From Candidatus Omnitrophota bacterium (GTDB taxonomy: Bacteria > Omnitrophota > 4484-213), in contig DAOWIN010000160.1 of assembly GCA_030640885.1 (NCBI GenBank), forward strand, positions 1 through 24,217: 24,217 nt of DNA, given 5' to 3'. Below, piece by piece: positions 1 to 6,800 of the stretch (position 1 is the stretch's first letter; the number at the start of each line of letters is the position of its first letter). A program made the translations under genes and the position numbers. A model generated the notes under the pieces. That model ran no database searches. It was not told the origin of the DNA and saw only the letters and a list, made by a program, of their open reading frames with translations.

Positions 1-1974
1 CTAAATGTTAAGGCATCCGTTCCGGAAAATTGGAATTTGGGGCTGAAGTTGGTTGTTGACCCTTGGTCATTTAGGGGCAAAACGCAGAGGTTTAGAATTT
101 ACAATAGCGCTAAAAGCGATTATGCCGATATTCAGTTAAAATACTGGAGTAATTTAGACACTACCATTCCCCAGACAGTCCGAACTTATAAAGGAAATGT
201 AATAGATATTCCCGAAATTAGAATAAAAGATGGAAAAATAGTTTCTATCTCTGTTTCAGCGGCATGGAACGATGAACTTCAGCAGGGTTGGACAGATTCT
301 TTCGGTACTATTTCTGACTATAAAGTTTCAGATGAATTCAAGCCCATCCGCAATCTATGGGCAGAGTATAAAAGCGATGAGTGGGAAATGAGGGTTTTTC
401 CTTTCGGCGGACAGGAGGAAGCATTAACTTCTGATGACCCATTAGGTTTATCTAATCACCATATCTATTGGGAACCCAGCCCTTGGTTGGACTATTGGCA
501 AGCAGGGGTCCATTATACTGCTTCCGCTGTTGGCTGGGAGGATGGAGAGTGGAAAAAGGACTGGTATGCAGAAGACAGCGGGCACCAATGGTTGAGGAGA
601 TTGCGGGGAATTAGTTTTAGTAATTCAGGACATAGCAATCTTTATTTGCAAGCAACAGCTGCCGCCCCTTTAGATGTTTGGGATAATTATTCAGAATTAA
701 ACGCTTTGCCAATGGCGATAAGGTTAAAGTATAAACTTTCGGAGAAATGGCAATTGGGCACTACTCAGACCGGGCGGATTGGTTATAGTGATAAAAATAA
801 AGACGCTACTGTTTGGGCGGGAGGCGTAGACCTACAATGCGAACTTTCTAAAAATATTGCTCTTCGGAGTGAAATTGCCCATAGCCGAAAAAAAGAAAAT
901 CTGTTGACATCCGCCCGCAAGGAAGAAAAAGATGATGAGGCTTACAAAACAGAATTTGCCGTCAAAATTCCTACCCTGTTTCCCAATTATTATCAAGATA
1001 TTCCTTTAGATGTTGATTTGTCTTATACCCAAATAGGAGAAAATTTTTACGCTCCTTTGGCAAGTTATGCCTATACCCGCGATGATAGGGCTTGGGGGAG
1101 GTATTTATCCTTTTTCCCCCGTTCTTTTGAAGATGAGGCAGTGCGTTTGGGCGATAGCGCAGATGTGAATCGCAAGGTCTATAACTTTACCTTAAAATCA
1201 AAACTTTTTAATAGCAGATTAAGGCCATTATTCAATTACCGAAATGCTCATAGGGTTTCCAGCAGTAAATTTGTTGAAGGAATTTACCGCGGAGAATTAG
1301 AATATGATATATCGAGCAATTTCAAATCAAAGTTAATGTATGTTTATAGCGATAAACCCGAAGATAATCAACAGAGAAAGATTTCTACAGAGAGAATAGC
1401 CGGGGGATTAAGATATAAATTCACTGGTTGGCTTGCCGCCGAAACTATTTGTACCCACACCAATGAATATCCTGAATTCCCTGATAATATCTATACTTGG
1501 TTAGGAAAATCTCCCTATAATGTAAATCCTGACCCGCCCTATCCTTATTACAATATTTATAAAGGCAGGATTATTTATCAGATGTTTCCGGAACTGAGTT
1601 TCACTTTTGACCACACCACCAATGAATTTGACTTTGCCAATAGAATTGCTGATGACTATTACTATGATGAATTAAGCTATGATGGTGTGGAGATAAAATA
1701 TGAACCTATCCCAAAGTTGATTGCCACATTGATATATCGCTATAGTCAGTTGGCTAATCTGAATCAATATGTGGACAGCAAAGGCAAAATAAAAGATATA
1801 GAAGAGCATCATAATTTCTATGGAGAACTGAATTACAAATTAGACCCCGATTCCTGCTTAACCCTGCAATATGGCGATTTAGGAATATATGCAAACGCCA
1901 ATTATATTCCTTTTACTCACGCTGTTTTAGATACCCAGCATTTAGTAAGAGCATTTTGGACGCAGAAATTTTAG
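1..1974 (+). CDS. Outer-membrane beta-barrel-like protein, 5' end outside window
   Basis: The frame is open from the first base, so the gene starts upstream; an internal TTG at 37 is not a convincing start. The visible part is about 657 residues, rich in Tyr, Trp, Asp and Asn, with long runs of alternating polar and hydrophobic residues and few predicted helices. It ends in ...FWTQKF: a C-terminal Phe is the usual signal for BAM-assisted insertion of outer-membrane barrels. I therefore infer a large porin- or exporter-like barrel, resembling alginate-export or polysaccharide-associated barrels in texture, but I see no motif that fixes the family or substrate. The N-terminal signal peptide, if any, is outside the window. 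No clear terminator follows it before the next promoter at 2108. Confidence 0.6.
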   Translation, partial: LNVKASVPENWNLGLKLVVDPWSFRGKTQRFRIYNSAKSDYADIQLKYWSNLDTTIPQTVRTYKGNVIDIPEIRIKDGKIVSISVSAAWNDELQQGWTDSFGTISDYKVSDEFKPIRNLWAEYKSDEWEMRVFPFGGQEEALTSDDPLGLSNHHIYWEPSPWLDYWQAGVHYTASAVGWEDGEWKKDWYAEDSGHQWLRRLRGISFSNSGHSNLYLQATAAAPLDVWDNYSELNALPMAIRLKYKLSEKWQLGTTQTGRIGYSDKNKDATVWAGGVDLQCELSKNIALRSEIAHSRKKENLLTSARKEEKDDEAYKTEFAVKIPTLFPNYYQDIPLDVDLSYTQIGENFYAPLASYAYTRDDRAWGRYLSFFPRSFEDEAVRLGDSADVNRKVYNFTLKSKLFNSRLRPLFNYRNAHRVSSSKFVEGIYRGELEYDISSNFKSKLMYVYSDKPEDNQQRKISTERIAGGLRYKFTGWLAAETICTHTNEYPEFPDNIYTWLGKSPYNVNPDPPYPYYNIYKGRIIYQMFPELSFTFDHTTNEFDFANRIADDYYYDELSYDGVEIKYEPIPKLIATLIYRYSQLANLNQYVDSKGKIKDIEEHHNFYGELNYKLDPDSCLTLQYGDLGIYANANYIPFTHAVLDTQHLVRAFWTQKF

Positions 1975-2093
1975 GATGAAGCGAATATTATGCTTACTAC
2001 CCGCCAAACAAGCCTTCCATCTAAATTACTAAAATAGTCTTCAAATAATCCCAAATCTCAGCCGCAAAGAGTTTTTATTTATTTTCTCGATAC

Positions 2094-2107
2094 AGAAAAT
2101 ATTTTCT
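2094..2107. promoter_or_regulatory. 14-bp perfect palindrome abutting a -35 box (operator candidate)
   Basis: AGAAAATATTTTCT is a perfect dyad that ends one base before the TTGACT -35 element. Its position suits a homodimeric repressor or activator site. The regulator is unknown, and AT-rich palindromes can arise by chance. Confidence 0.4.
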
Positions 2108-2136
2108 TTGACTTTTTGTTGTTTTTATGCTATTTT
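2108..2136 (+). promoter_or_regulatory. Sigma-70-type promoter, extended -10
   Basis: TTGACT at 2108-2113, a 17-bp spacer, then TATTTT at 2131-2136, preceded by TG (2128-2129), which makes an extended -10. Transcription would start near 2143 and run into the leader ORF and the SRPBCC gene. Confidence 0.6.
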
Positions 2137-2157
2137 ATCCAATGGTAAGGAAGCAAA

Positions 2158-2208
2158 ATGAATTGCAATAGCACCTTGTCCGCGAGAGTGCGGATATCTA
2201 TTTTTTAG
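2158..2208 (+). CDS. Possible 16-codon leader ORF before the SRPBCC gene
   Basis: An ATG at 2158 follows AAGGAAG (2147-2153) by four bases and encodes MNCNSTLSARVRISIF, stopping at 2206-2208, two bases before the ATG of the SRPBCC gene. The downstream ATG at 2211 has no Shine-Dalgarno of its own, so ribosomes finishing the small ORF could re-initiate there. The arrangement is visible; expression of the peptide is inference. The peptide resembles nothing I recognise. Confidence 0.35.
   Translation: MNCNSTLSARVRISIF
2179..2206 (+). promoter_or_regulatory. Hairpin plus T-run inside the leader ORF (attenuator candidate)
   Basis: TCCGC (2179-2183), loop GAGAGT, GCGGA (2190-2194), then a T-rich stretch with six T's at 2201-2206. 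It looks like a short intrinsic terminator lying between the promoter and the start codon at 2211. The five-pair stem is short, so strength is uncertain. GCGAGAGTG here is the reverse complement of CACTCTCGC in the structured leader at 2789. Confidence 0.35.
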
Positions 2209-2210
2209 AT

Positions 2211-2657
2211 ATGCCTTTTATAACCTCTTCTATTATTGTTAATCAAGACCCGCAGACTGTTTATGAGCTAATCAAACAAATGGGAAGATTTTCTGAGTTT
2301 ATGCGCGATATTAAGCAATCAAAGATTACTAAAACCGAAAACAACAAGATGATTACTGAATGGGATGCTGAACTTGATGGTGCTCCTTTGCATTGGACAG
2401 AAGAAGATATTTTTGACGATGCCCAGAAAAAAATTAGTTTTAAGATGCTGAAAAGCGACTATGATTCCTGTTGCGGGGAATGGAAAATAGAACAGGTTCA
2501 TAAGGGAGCAAAGATCACCTTGAGCGCTGATTTTGATTGGGGTATTCCCAATTTGGAAAGGTTTGTTGGTCATATTTTAAAAAGAAAAGCTTATAAAGGA
2601 CTTCACGGGATGCTGCGCTGCATAAAAAAAGAATTGAAGAAATCGCAGAGTGATTAA
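2211..2657 (+). CDS. SRPBCC / polyketide-cyclase-like (COQ10-type) lipid-binding protein
   Basis: 148 residues, the usual size for a single START/SRPBCC helix-grip domain. It begins with a strand-turn-helix (SSIIVNQDPQTVYELI) and then has W, G and D positions typical of cyclase/COQ10-type members, including EWDAELDG, WTEED and GEWKIEQ. It ends in a long amphipathic C-terminal helix with a basic Lys tail. Such proteins bind a hydrophobic ligand in the cytoplasm; the ligand here cannot be told. No signal peptide. It follows a promoter and a tiny leader ORF, and its ATG lacks a clear ribosome binding site. One base after its stop begins the first copy of a repeated micro-ORF. Confidence 0.75.
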   Translation: MPFITSSIIVNQDPQTVYELIKQMGRFSEFMRDIKQSKITKTENNKMITEWDAELDGAPLHWTEEDIFDDAQKKISFKMLKSDYDSCCGEWKIEQVHKGAKITLSADFDWGIPNLERFVGHILKRKAYKGLHGMLRCIKKELKKSQSD

Positions 2658-2658
2658 G

Positions 2659-2736
2659 ATGGACAAAAATGAGAAAAATTTAGAGGGGAAAGAGGAGAAA
2701 TTGGAGATAAATTTTGGGTTTATAATTATGGAATAG
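2659..2736 (+). repeat. Direct repeat copy 1, a 25-codon micro-ORF
   Basis: Opens with MDKNEKNLEGKEEK and runs to a TAG at 2734-2736. Bases 2659-2723 match 3479-3543 at 58 of 65 positions, with no gap. The codon differences are a mix of silent changes (AAT/AAC, GAG/GAA twice) and three replacements, so the reading frame is kept in both copies. It may be the surviving 5' end of a duplicated gene or a small peptide gene. It starts one base after the SRPBCC stop codon. Confidence 0.6.
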
Positions 2737-2739
2737 AAC

Positions 2740-2764
2740 TTGATTGAGGGCTACCCTTAATCAA
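2740..2764. promoter_or_regulatory. 11-bp stem hairpin with 3-nt loop
   Basis: TTGATTGAGGG (2740-2750), loop CTA, CCCTTAATCAA (2754-2764), paired throughout with one G-T wobble. No T-run follows, so it is not a standard intrinsic terminator. It could act as a bidirectional stop or as mRNA structure ahead of the toxin-antitoxin pair. Confidence 0.45.
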
Positions 2765-2778
2765 ACATTAATCAAACA
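2757..2778 (+). repeat. Tandem 11-bp repeat, two perfect copies
   Basis: TTAATCAAACA occurs twice in a row (2757-2767 and 2768-2778), overlapping the 3' arm of the preceding hairpin. It may be an operator for autoregulation of the downstream pair, as is common for antitoxins, but nothing else supports that. Confidence 0.5.
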
Positions 2779-2788
2779 AAACCTTTAT

Positions 2789-2855
2789 CCTGCGTCCGTT
2801 CGCTTTGCTCACTCTCGCAGGCTCTCCCGCCTTAGGCGGGAGGAAGGAAAGGAGG
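2789..2855 (+). promoter_or_regulatory. Structured leader element copy A: two hairpins then Shine-Dalgarno
   Basis: Stem 1 is CCTGCG (2789-2794) with CGCAGG (2816-2821) around a 21-base loop. Stem 2 is CTCCCGCC (2824-2831), loop TTA, GGCGGGAG (2835-2842), a perfect 8-bp stem. Then comes the purine tract AAGGAAAGGAGG (2844-2855). The same architecture and similar bases recur at 15489-15561. It is far more GC-rich than its surroundings. It lies just before the antitoxin-like gene and probably folds in the mRNA next to the ribosome binding site. Confidence 0.6.
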
Positions 2856-2857
2856 TA

Positions 2858-3121
2858 ATGAAAAAGATGAAAAATAATTTAGAGCCATTATTGGAAAAAA
2901 TAGAAATTAATTCCAAAGTAATGCTAGGAAAGCCCGTAATAAAAGGCACGCGTATTCCAGTGGAAATTATCTTGAAGAAACTCTCTCAAAATATTTCAGT
3001 TAAAGAGATTCTCAAAGATTATCCTCAACTTGAACAAAAGGATATTCAGGCGGCTCTTTTATATGCAGGGGAAAGAATTGGCACAGAGGAAACTTATCTT
3101 CTAACAGAGGTTGGAGTATGA
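2858..3121 (+). CDS. DUF433 antitoxin-like protein
   Basis: About 87 residues. The core MLGKPVIKGTRIPVEIIL, followed by a helix pair ending in DYPQLEQKDIQAALLYA, is the DUF433 winged/HTH-like fold, a family often found as the antitoxin partner of DUF5615 PIN-like proteins. ATG at 2858 is only two bases from GGAGG, so the in-frame ATG at 2867 (11 bases away) may be the real start, or AAGGA at 2844 may serve 2858. A longer frame reaching back to 2744 would translate the hairpin element and is not credible. Its stop overlaps the next gene (ATGA at 3118), which implies coupled translation. As with other antitoxins it may repress its own promoter. Confidence 0.8.
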   Translation: MKKMKNNLEPLLEKIEINSKVMLGKPVIKGTRIPVEIILKKLSQNISVKEILKDYPQLEQKDIQAALLYAGERIGTEETYLLTEVGV

Positions 3122-3471
3122 AGTTTTTAGCCGATGAGAATATTGAAAAACCATTGGTTGATTTTTTACGGGGTAAAGGGTTTGATGTTTTATATGTTTG
3201 TGAGCAGCATAAATCTATTAGCGATGAAGAAGTTTTATATTTAGCAAATCAAGAAGACCGTATTCTTTTAACCAATGACAAAGATTTTGGAGAGCTTATT
3301 TTTCTACAAAGAAAAATAAGCCAGGGGATAGTTTTGATTCGTCTATTTTCTGAAAATACTTCCGATAAAATAGTTTTATTTAATAAACTTCTGAAGGAAT
3401 ACAGCGATAAACTAAAAAGACATTTTGTCGTCTTAACCGAGAGGCAGGTCAGGATTAGAAAATTAGATTGA
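3118..3471 (+). CDS. DUF5615 PIN-like toxin candidate
   Basis: 117 residues that begin MKFLADENIEKPLVDFLR, the characteristic opening of DUF5615/Mut7-C-like PIN-fold proteins. Acidic residues fitting a PIN metal site are visible: D6 and E7, the SDEEVL segment, and NDKDFGELIF. The C-terminal HFVVLTERQVRIR is also typical. PIN-fold proteins are usually RNases, so the pair with the overlapping DUF433 gene is read as a type II toxin-antitoxin module. No toxicity can be shown from sequence. The module sits between two ~65-bp direct repeats. Confidence 0.8.
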   Translation: MKFLADENIEKPLVDFLRGKGFDVLYVCEQHKSISDEEVLYLANQEDRILLTNDKDFGELIFLQRKISQGIVLIRLFSENTSDKIVLFNKLLKEYSDKLKRHFVVLTERQVRIRKLD

Positions 3472-3478
3472 ATTATAA

Positions 3479-3550
3479 ATGGACAAAAACGAAAAAAATT
3501 TAGAAAGTAAAGAGGAGAAATCGGAGATAGATTTTGGGTTTATTTTATAG
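3479..3550 (+). repeat. Direct repeat copy 2, a 23-codon micro-ORF
   Basis: Opens with MDKNEKNLESKEEK and ends at a TAG at 3548-3550. It matches 2659-2723 at 58 of 65 positions, after which the two copies diverge and each stops within a few codons. It lies seven bases after the toxin-like gene, so the two copies bracket the toxin-antitoxin pair. The acidic, lysine-rich start followed by an IDFGFI-like segment could be the N-terminus of a lost longer protein. Confidence 0.6.
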
Positions 3551-3582
3551 GAAGTGAAAAATAAGAGGAGATTTTGAAATAG

Positions 3583-4620
3583 ATGAAAAATGCTTTGACG
3601 ATAGATTCAATAGAGATTCCCCTTAGAGCCAGAATAAAACTTTATAAAAAAAGAGCTCGAGAAATTGAATTATATCTATCTAAAAAACCAGAAGAGTGGG
3701 GGAAATTTCAGAATGAATTTAATGCAAAAGTTAACCTTGTCTTCCGCACTATTATGAATTTTGAAAGAGTTAACTTAGCCGCTGGTCATAAGAATAAAGT
3801 TTATAAACTTAAACGACTTTTTGTTAACAGAATTAGAAAAATCTTTGCGAGAGGAGCTTACATCAATTGGAGTCTAGATAAACCCTTTGGTTATGCAGGC
3901 GATTTTAAAATCCTTGATGATATTTATCAAAACAACCCTTCTACAGTTGGCTTTGAGCGTCTTTTTGACAATTATTTCCAGATGTCGGCAATCTCGGTTG
4001 CAGTAAGGAATCGGAAAGAGGATTTCAAAAGAATTATTTTTGATTTTGTAAAAAAACACAGAAAACAAAATATCCGCATAATGAATTTAGGTTCTGGTTC
4101 AGCAAGAGGAATCAAGGAGCTGTTAGAGACAGATTCCGAGAAACTTTTTTCAAAGGTAATCTTTGATTGCTGTGACTTTGATATCAGGGCTATTAATTAC
4201 GCAAAACAGCTTTTAAATAATGTTAGTAATGTTAATTTCTTCCAAAAAAATGCTATTCGCCTCGCATTGAAAAAGGACATTAAAAAAGAGTTTTCCTTGG
4301 ATTATGATCTGATTTATTCTGCCGGTTTATTTGATTACTTAGATAAAAAAGTCGCAATAAGATTAGTTAGTAATCTTAGAAAACTTCTTAAAAGAAAAGA
4401 GATAACCACAATTTTGATTTCAAATGATAGAGATAAATATAGTAATCCATCTGTTCATTTTATGGAATGGGTAGGAGACTGGAATCTTATTTATAGAACC
4501 GACGATGAATTTAAGGAGATTTTTATTAGGGGGGGGGTTAAGGAAAACGAAATAGAGATTCAATATGAACAACAGGGCATAATGCAATATATACTTGCTT
4601 CTAATGAGGAAAGAGTATAA
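3583..4620 (+). CDS. Class I SAM-dependent methyltransferase, PhcB/3-OH-PAME-synthase-like
   Basis: 345 residues, no signal peptide or membrane segment. SAM motif I is IMNLGSGSARG (about 166-176), with a later acidic FDCCDFD strand and DLIYSAGLFDYL as motif IV. The helical N-terminal domain carries PFGYAGDF (101-108), and the C-terminus carries MEWVGDWNLIYR (294-305). From memory, this pattern belongs to methyltransferases annotated as making 3-hydroxypalmitate methyl ester signals (PhcB group); the substrate is not proven. GAGGAG at 3565-3570 is 12 bases before the ATG. The stop overlaps the next start (TAATG at 4618-4622), so it is tightly coupled to a membrane HD-GYP protein. A run of nine G's at 4529-4537 interrupts codons 316-319. 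Confidence 0.7.
   Translation: MKNALTIDSIEIPLRARIKLYKKRAREIELYLSKKPEEWGKFQNEFNAKVNLVFRTIMNFERVNLAAGHKNKVYKLKRLFVNRIRKIFARGAYINWSLDKPFGYAGDFKILDDIYQNNPSTVGFERLFDNYFQMSAISVAVRNRKEDFKRIIFDFVKKHRKQNIRIMNLGSGSARGIKELLETDSEKLFSKVIFDCCDFDIRAINYAKQLLNNVSNVNFFQKNAIRLALKKDIKKEFSLDYDLIYSAGLFDYLDKKVAIRLVSNLRKLLKRKEITTILISNDRDKYSNPSVHFMEWVGDWNLIYRTDDEFKEIFIRGGVKENEIEIQYEQQGIMQYILASNEERV
4529..4537 (+). repeat. G9 homopolymer inside the methyltransferase gene
   Basis: Nine consecutive G's encode ...RGGV. Loss of one G brings a stop about nine codons on; gain of one gives an immediate TAA. Long G-runs are slippage sites in phase-variable genes of other bacteria. The other G-runs I saw here are seven or fewer (for example 13645-13651 and 15542-15548). 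Confidence 0.6.
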
Positions 4621-6605
4621 TGATATTTTATCCAATAAGCGCACTTATAAATGCTATAGCTAGTATTATAGTTTGTGTTATTGCGATAACAAAAAACCCA
4701 AAGTCTAAACTCAATAGGTCTTTTAGTTATTTTGCGTTCAGTGTTGCATTTTGGGCTTTTTGCTATTTCTTTTGGCAAATATCAAATAACGCTAATAGCG
4801 CTCTTTTCTGGTGCAAGGCTTTAATGATGGGTGCTATTTTTATTCCCTCCAGCTTTTTGCATTTTAGCGTGACCCTTATTGGGCAACGCGAGAAATATTC
4901 AAAGGTTGTTATATTTTGGTATATACTTAGTATTTTCTTTCTTTTATTGAATTTTACACCTCTTTTTGTAAAAGATGTAAAACCCCGATTATCTTTTTCT
5001 TATTGGCCCACTGCAGGTATCACTTACGTACTGTTTCTTGTAATGTTTATAGGTTTAACAATTTATGCTCATGTTTTAATGTATAAATCTTACAGAAAGC
5101 TTTCCGGTATTAAACGCAATCAGATAAAATATGTATTTTTAGGAACAGCTATTGGTTTTTTAGGCGGCTCAACAAATTATTTTCTTTGGTACGATATTCA
5201 AATACCACCTTTAGGAAATGTCCTTGTTGCTGTATATGTACTTTTAATAGCTTTTGCCATCATCCGCTACCGCCTGATGGATGTTTATATCGCTGTACGC
5301 AAAACAGCGGTATATGGGGCTTTGGTTGGTTTTGTCATAGGAATAGTTGCATTAGTTACCTTTGCCGGACAGCAGTTTTTTGCCCAAGTTTTTACTGAAC
5401 ATCAATGGGTTTTATCTTTAATCTCTGTAGCTATCATTACCTCTACCTTCCGCCCTCTGCAGATTGCTCTACGAAGATTTATAGATAGGTTTCTTTTTCA
5501 TCATCGCTATGTGTATCGCGATGCCCTAAAAGTCGCCGATAAAGAATTATCCAAGGTTAAGGATTTGCGCAGTTTATTGGTAATGACTATTAAGGTAATC
5601 TCAAATACGCTTGCTCCTGACCATGCGGCAATTTTTATTAAAGATAGAAAAGAGAATAAATTTGATGTAAGAATCAGCAAGGGAAAGAGGAAAACAAGGG
5701 TTGAGGAAATCAAAAGCAATAACAGTTTAATCCGTTGGCTTAGTAGATATAAGACGCCGGTAGTCTATGAAGAATTAAAATATCGTTTAGAAAGTGAGGA
5801 TTTTAAGCATAAAGAAGATGAACAGAAAGAAATGGAGCAAACAATAAGCGAGATGGAAAATATAAACGCCAATGCTTGCGTTCCCTCTTTTTACAAACAG
5901 AAATTAAGCGGGGGATTGATTTTAGGGAATAGGGTTTCCGGGAATATGTACACCCAAGAAGATTTAGATTTGCTTCAAGCTTTGGCTAATCATACTGCGT
6001 CAGTAATTGACGACTTTCAGGTTCAGCGGGAGAAAGATAATCTAACCGTTGATGTTATCGCCGCTTTGGTTAAGACTATGGAAGCAAAAGATTCTTACAC
6101 CTGCGGCCATAGTGAGCGGGTAACTGATTATGCCCTTGAGATTGCCAAAAAATTAAAAGATAAGCCGCCTTTCCGAAGGGTATTTGAGTTAGAAAAAAAG
6201 GTGCATTATGCCGGTTTAATGCACGATGTAGGAAAAATAGGTATTCCTGATTCTATTTTGCATAAACCTGACAAATTAACTGAGGATGAATATAGAATAA
6301 TCAAAGAACATCCGCGTCAGGGCGCTGAAATTATCGGACAGATACGCGCCTTGGATAAGGATATTATTGAAGGGGTTTTACATCATCATGAACGCTGGGA
6401 CGGCAGGGGGTATCCTGGCGGATTGGCTGGGCAAAAAAGTCCCCCGGTGGCTCGTATATTAGGTGTTGCCGATGCCTACGACGCAATGACTACCAATCGC
6501 GCCTACCGAAATGCATTTACAGTAAAATACGCAAGGAAAGAATTGAAGAAAGAAAGCGGCAGGCAGTTTGACCCGCAGGTAGCGGAGGCGTTTCTGAAGA
6601 AATAG
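4620..6605 (+). CDS. Membrane 7TM-GAF-HD-GYP protein (c-di-GMP phosphodiesterase candidate)
   Basis: 661 residues. Residues 1-225 form about seven hydrophobic helices of the histidine-kinase N-terminal 7TM type, followed by two more helices (about 228-285) and the PLQIALRRFIDRFLF linker seen in that class. A GAF-like domain spans about 315-475. The HD-GYP domain follows (about 480-661) with H535-D536 in HDVGK, HHHERWDGRGYPGG at 588-601 and DAYDAMT. All expected metal and GYP residues are present, so hydrolysis of cyclic di-GMP is likely. No histidine-kinase core is present. The start codon overlaps the methyltransferase stop, so the two are made together. I infer that the membrane part senses a hydrophobic signal, possibly the partner's product. 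Confidence 0.85.
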   Translation: MIFYPISALINAIASIIVCVIAITKNPKSKLNRSFSYFAFSVAFWAFCYFFWQISNNANSALFWCKALMMGAIFIPSSFLHFSVTLIGQREKYSKVVIFWYILSIFFLLLNFTPLFVKDVKPRLSFSYWPTAGITYVLFLVMFIGLTIYAHVLMYKSYRKLSGIKRNQIKYVFLGTAIGFLGGSTNYFLWYDIQIPPLGNVLVAVYVLLIAFAIIRYRLMDVYIAVRKTAVYGALVGFVIGIVALVTFAGQQFFAQVFTEHQWVLSLISVAIITSTFRPLQIALRRFIDRFLFHHRYVYRDALKVADKELSKVKDLRSLLVMTIKVISNTLAPDHAAIFIKDRKENKFDVRISKGKRKTRVEEIKSNNSLIRWLSRYKTPVVYEELKYRLESEDFKHKEDEQKEMEQTISEMENINANACVPSFYKQKLSGGLILGNRVSGNMYTQEDLDLLQALANHTASVIDDFQVQREKDNLTVDVIAALVKTMEAKDSYTCGHSERVTDYALEIAKKLKDKPPFRRVFELEKKVHYAGLMHDVGKIGIPDSILHKPDKLTEDEYRIIKEHPRQGAEIIGQIRALDKDIIEGVLHHHERWDGRGYPGGLAGQKSPPVARILGVADAYDAMTTNRAYRNAFTVKYARKELKKESGRQFDPQVAEAFLKK

Positions 6606-6624
6606 ATTGAGTTTTAATTTGTTC

Positions 6625-6676
6625 TTTGATTTTTGGATTTTCGTTTCGTAAAGGTTTAAAAATCAAAATGTTTTTT
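6625..6676 (+). terminator. Weak AT-rich terminator candidate
   Basis: TTTGATTTTT (6625-6634) and AAAAATCAAA (6658-6667) form a perfect 10-bp stem around a 23-base loop, followed by TTTTTT at 6671-6676. It lies 20 bases after the HD-GYP stop, in the right place to end that transcript, but an AT-only stem is weak. Confidence 0.35.
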
Positions 6677-6721
6677 GTTAATGCTTTAATAAGAAGTTTT
6701 AGAAAGATATAAGGAAATCTC

Positions 6722-6750
6722 TTGACAAAGAAATAGGAAAGCAATAGAAT
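6722..6750 (+). promoter_or_regulatory. Near-consensus sigma-70 promoter
   Basis: TTGACA (6722-6727), exactly 17 bp, TAGAAT (6745-6750). Only one base of the two hexamers departs from consensus. It would start RNA near 6757 and drive the two secreted proteins that follow. Confidence 0.8.
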
Positions 6751-6800
6751 AAAGCAGACCAAAATGGAGGCATAGAAAAAATTTTTACAGGAGGGATAAA

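Noticed and set aside
37..39. TTG as start of the first gene
   Set aside because: The frame is open to the window edge, there is no ribosome binding site, and a barrel protein needs a signal peptide, which is absent here; the gene begins upstream.
2721..2726. TATAAT as a promoter for the toxin-antitoxin pair
   Set aside because: No acceptable -35 at 16-18 bp; the box falls inside the repeated micro-ORF, and the second copy lacks it.
2744..2857. N-terminal extension of the DUF433 protein
   Set aside because: It would translate the hairpin element; the DUF433 domain begins later and a strong Shine-Dalgarno lies at 2848-2855.
4620..6605. Histidine kinase
   Set aside because: The N-terminal half resembles a kinase sensor, but no H-box or ATPase domain follows; the C-terminus is HD-GYP.
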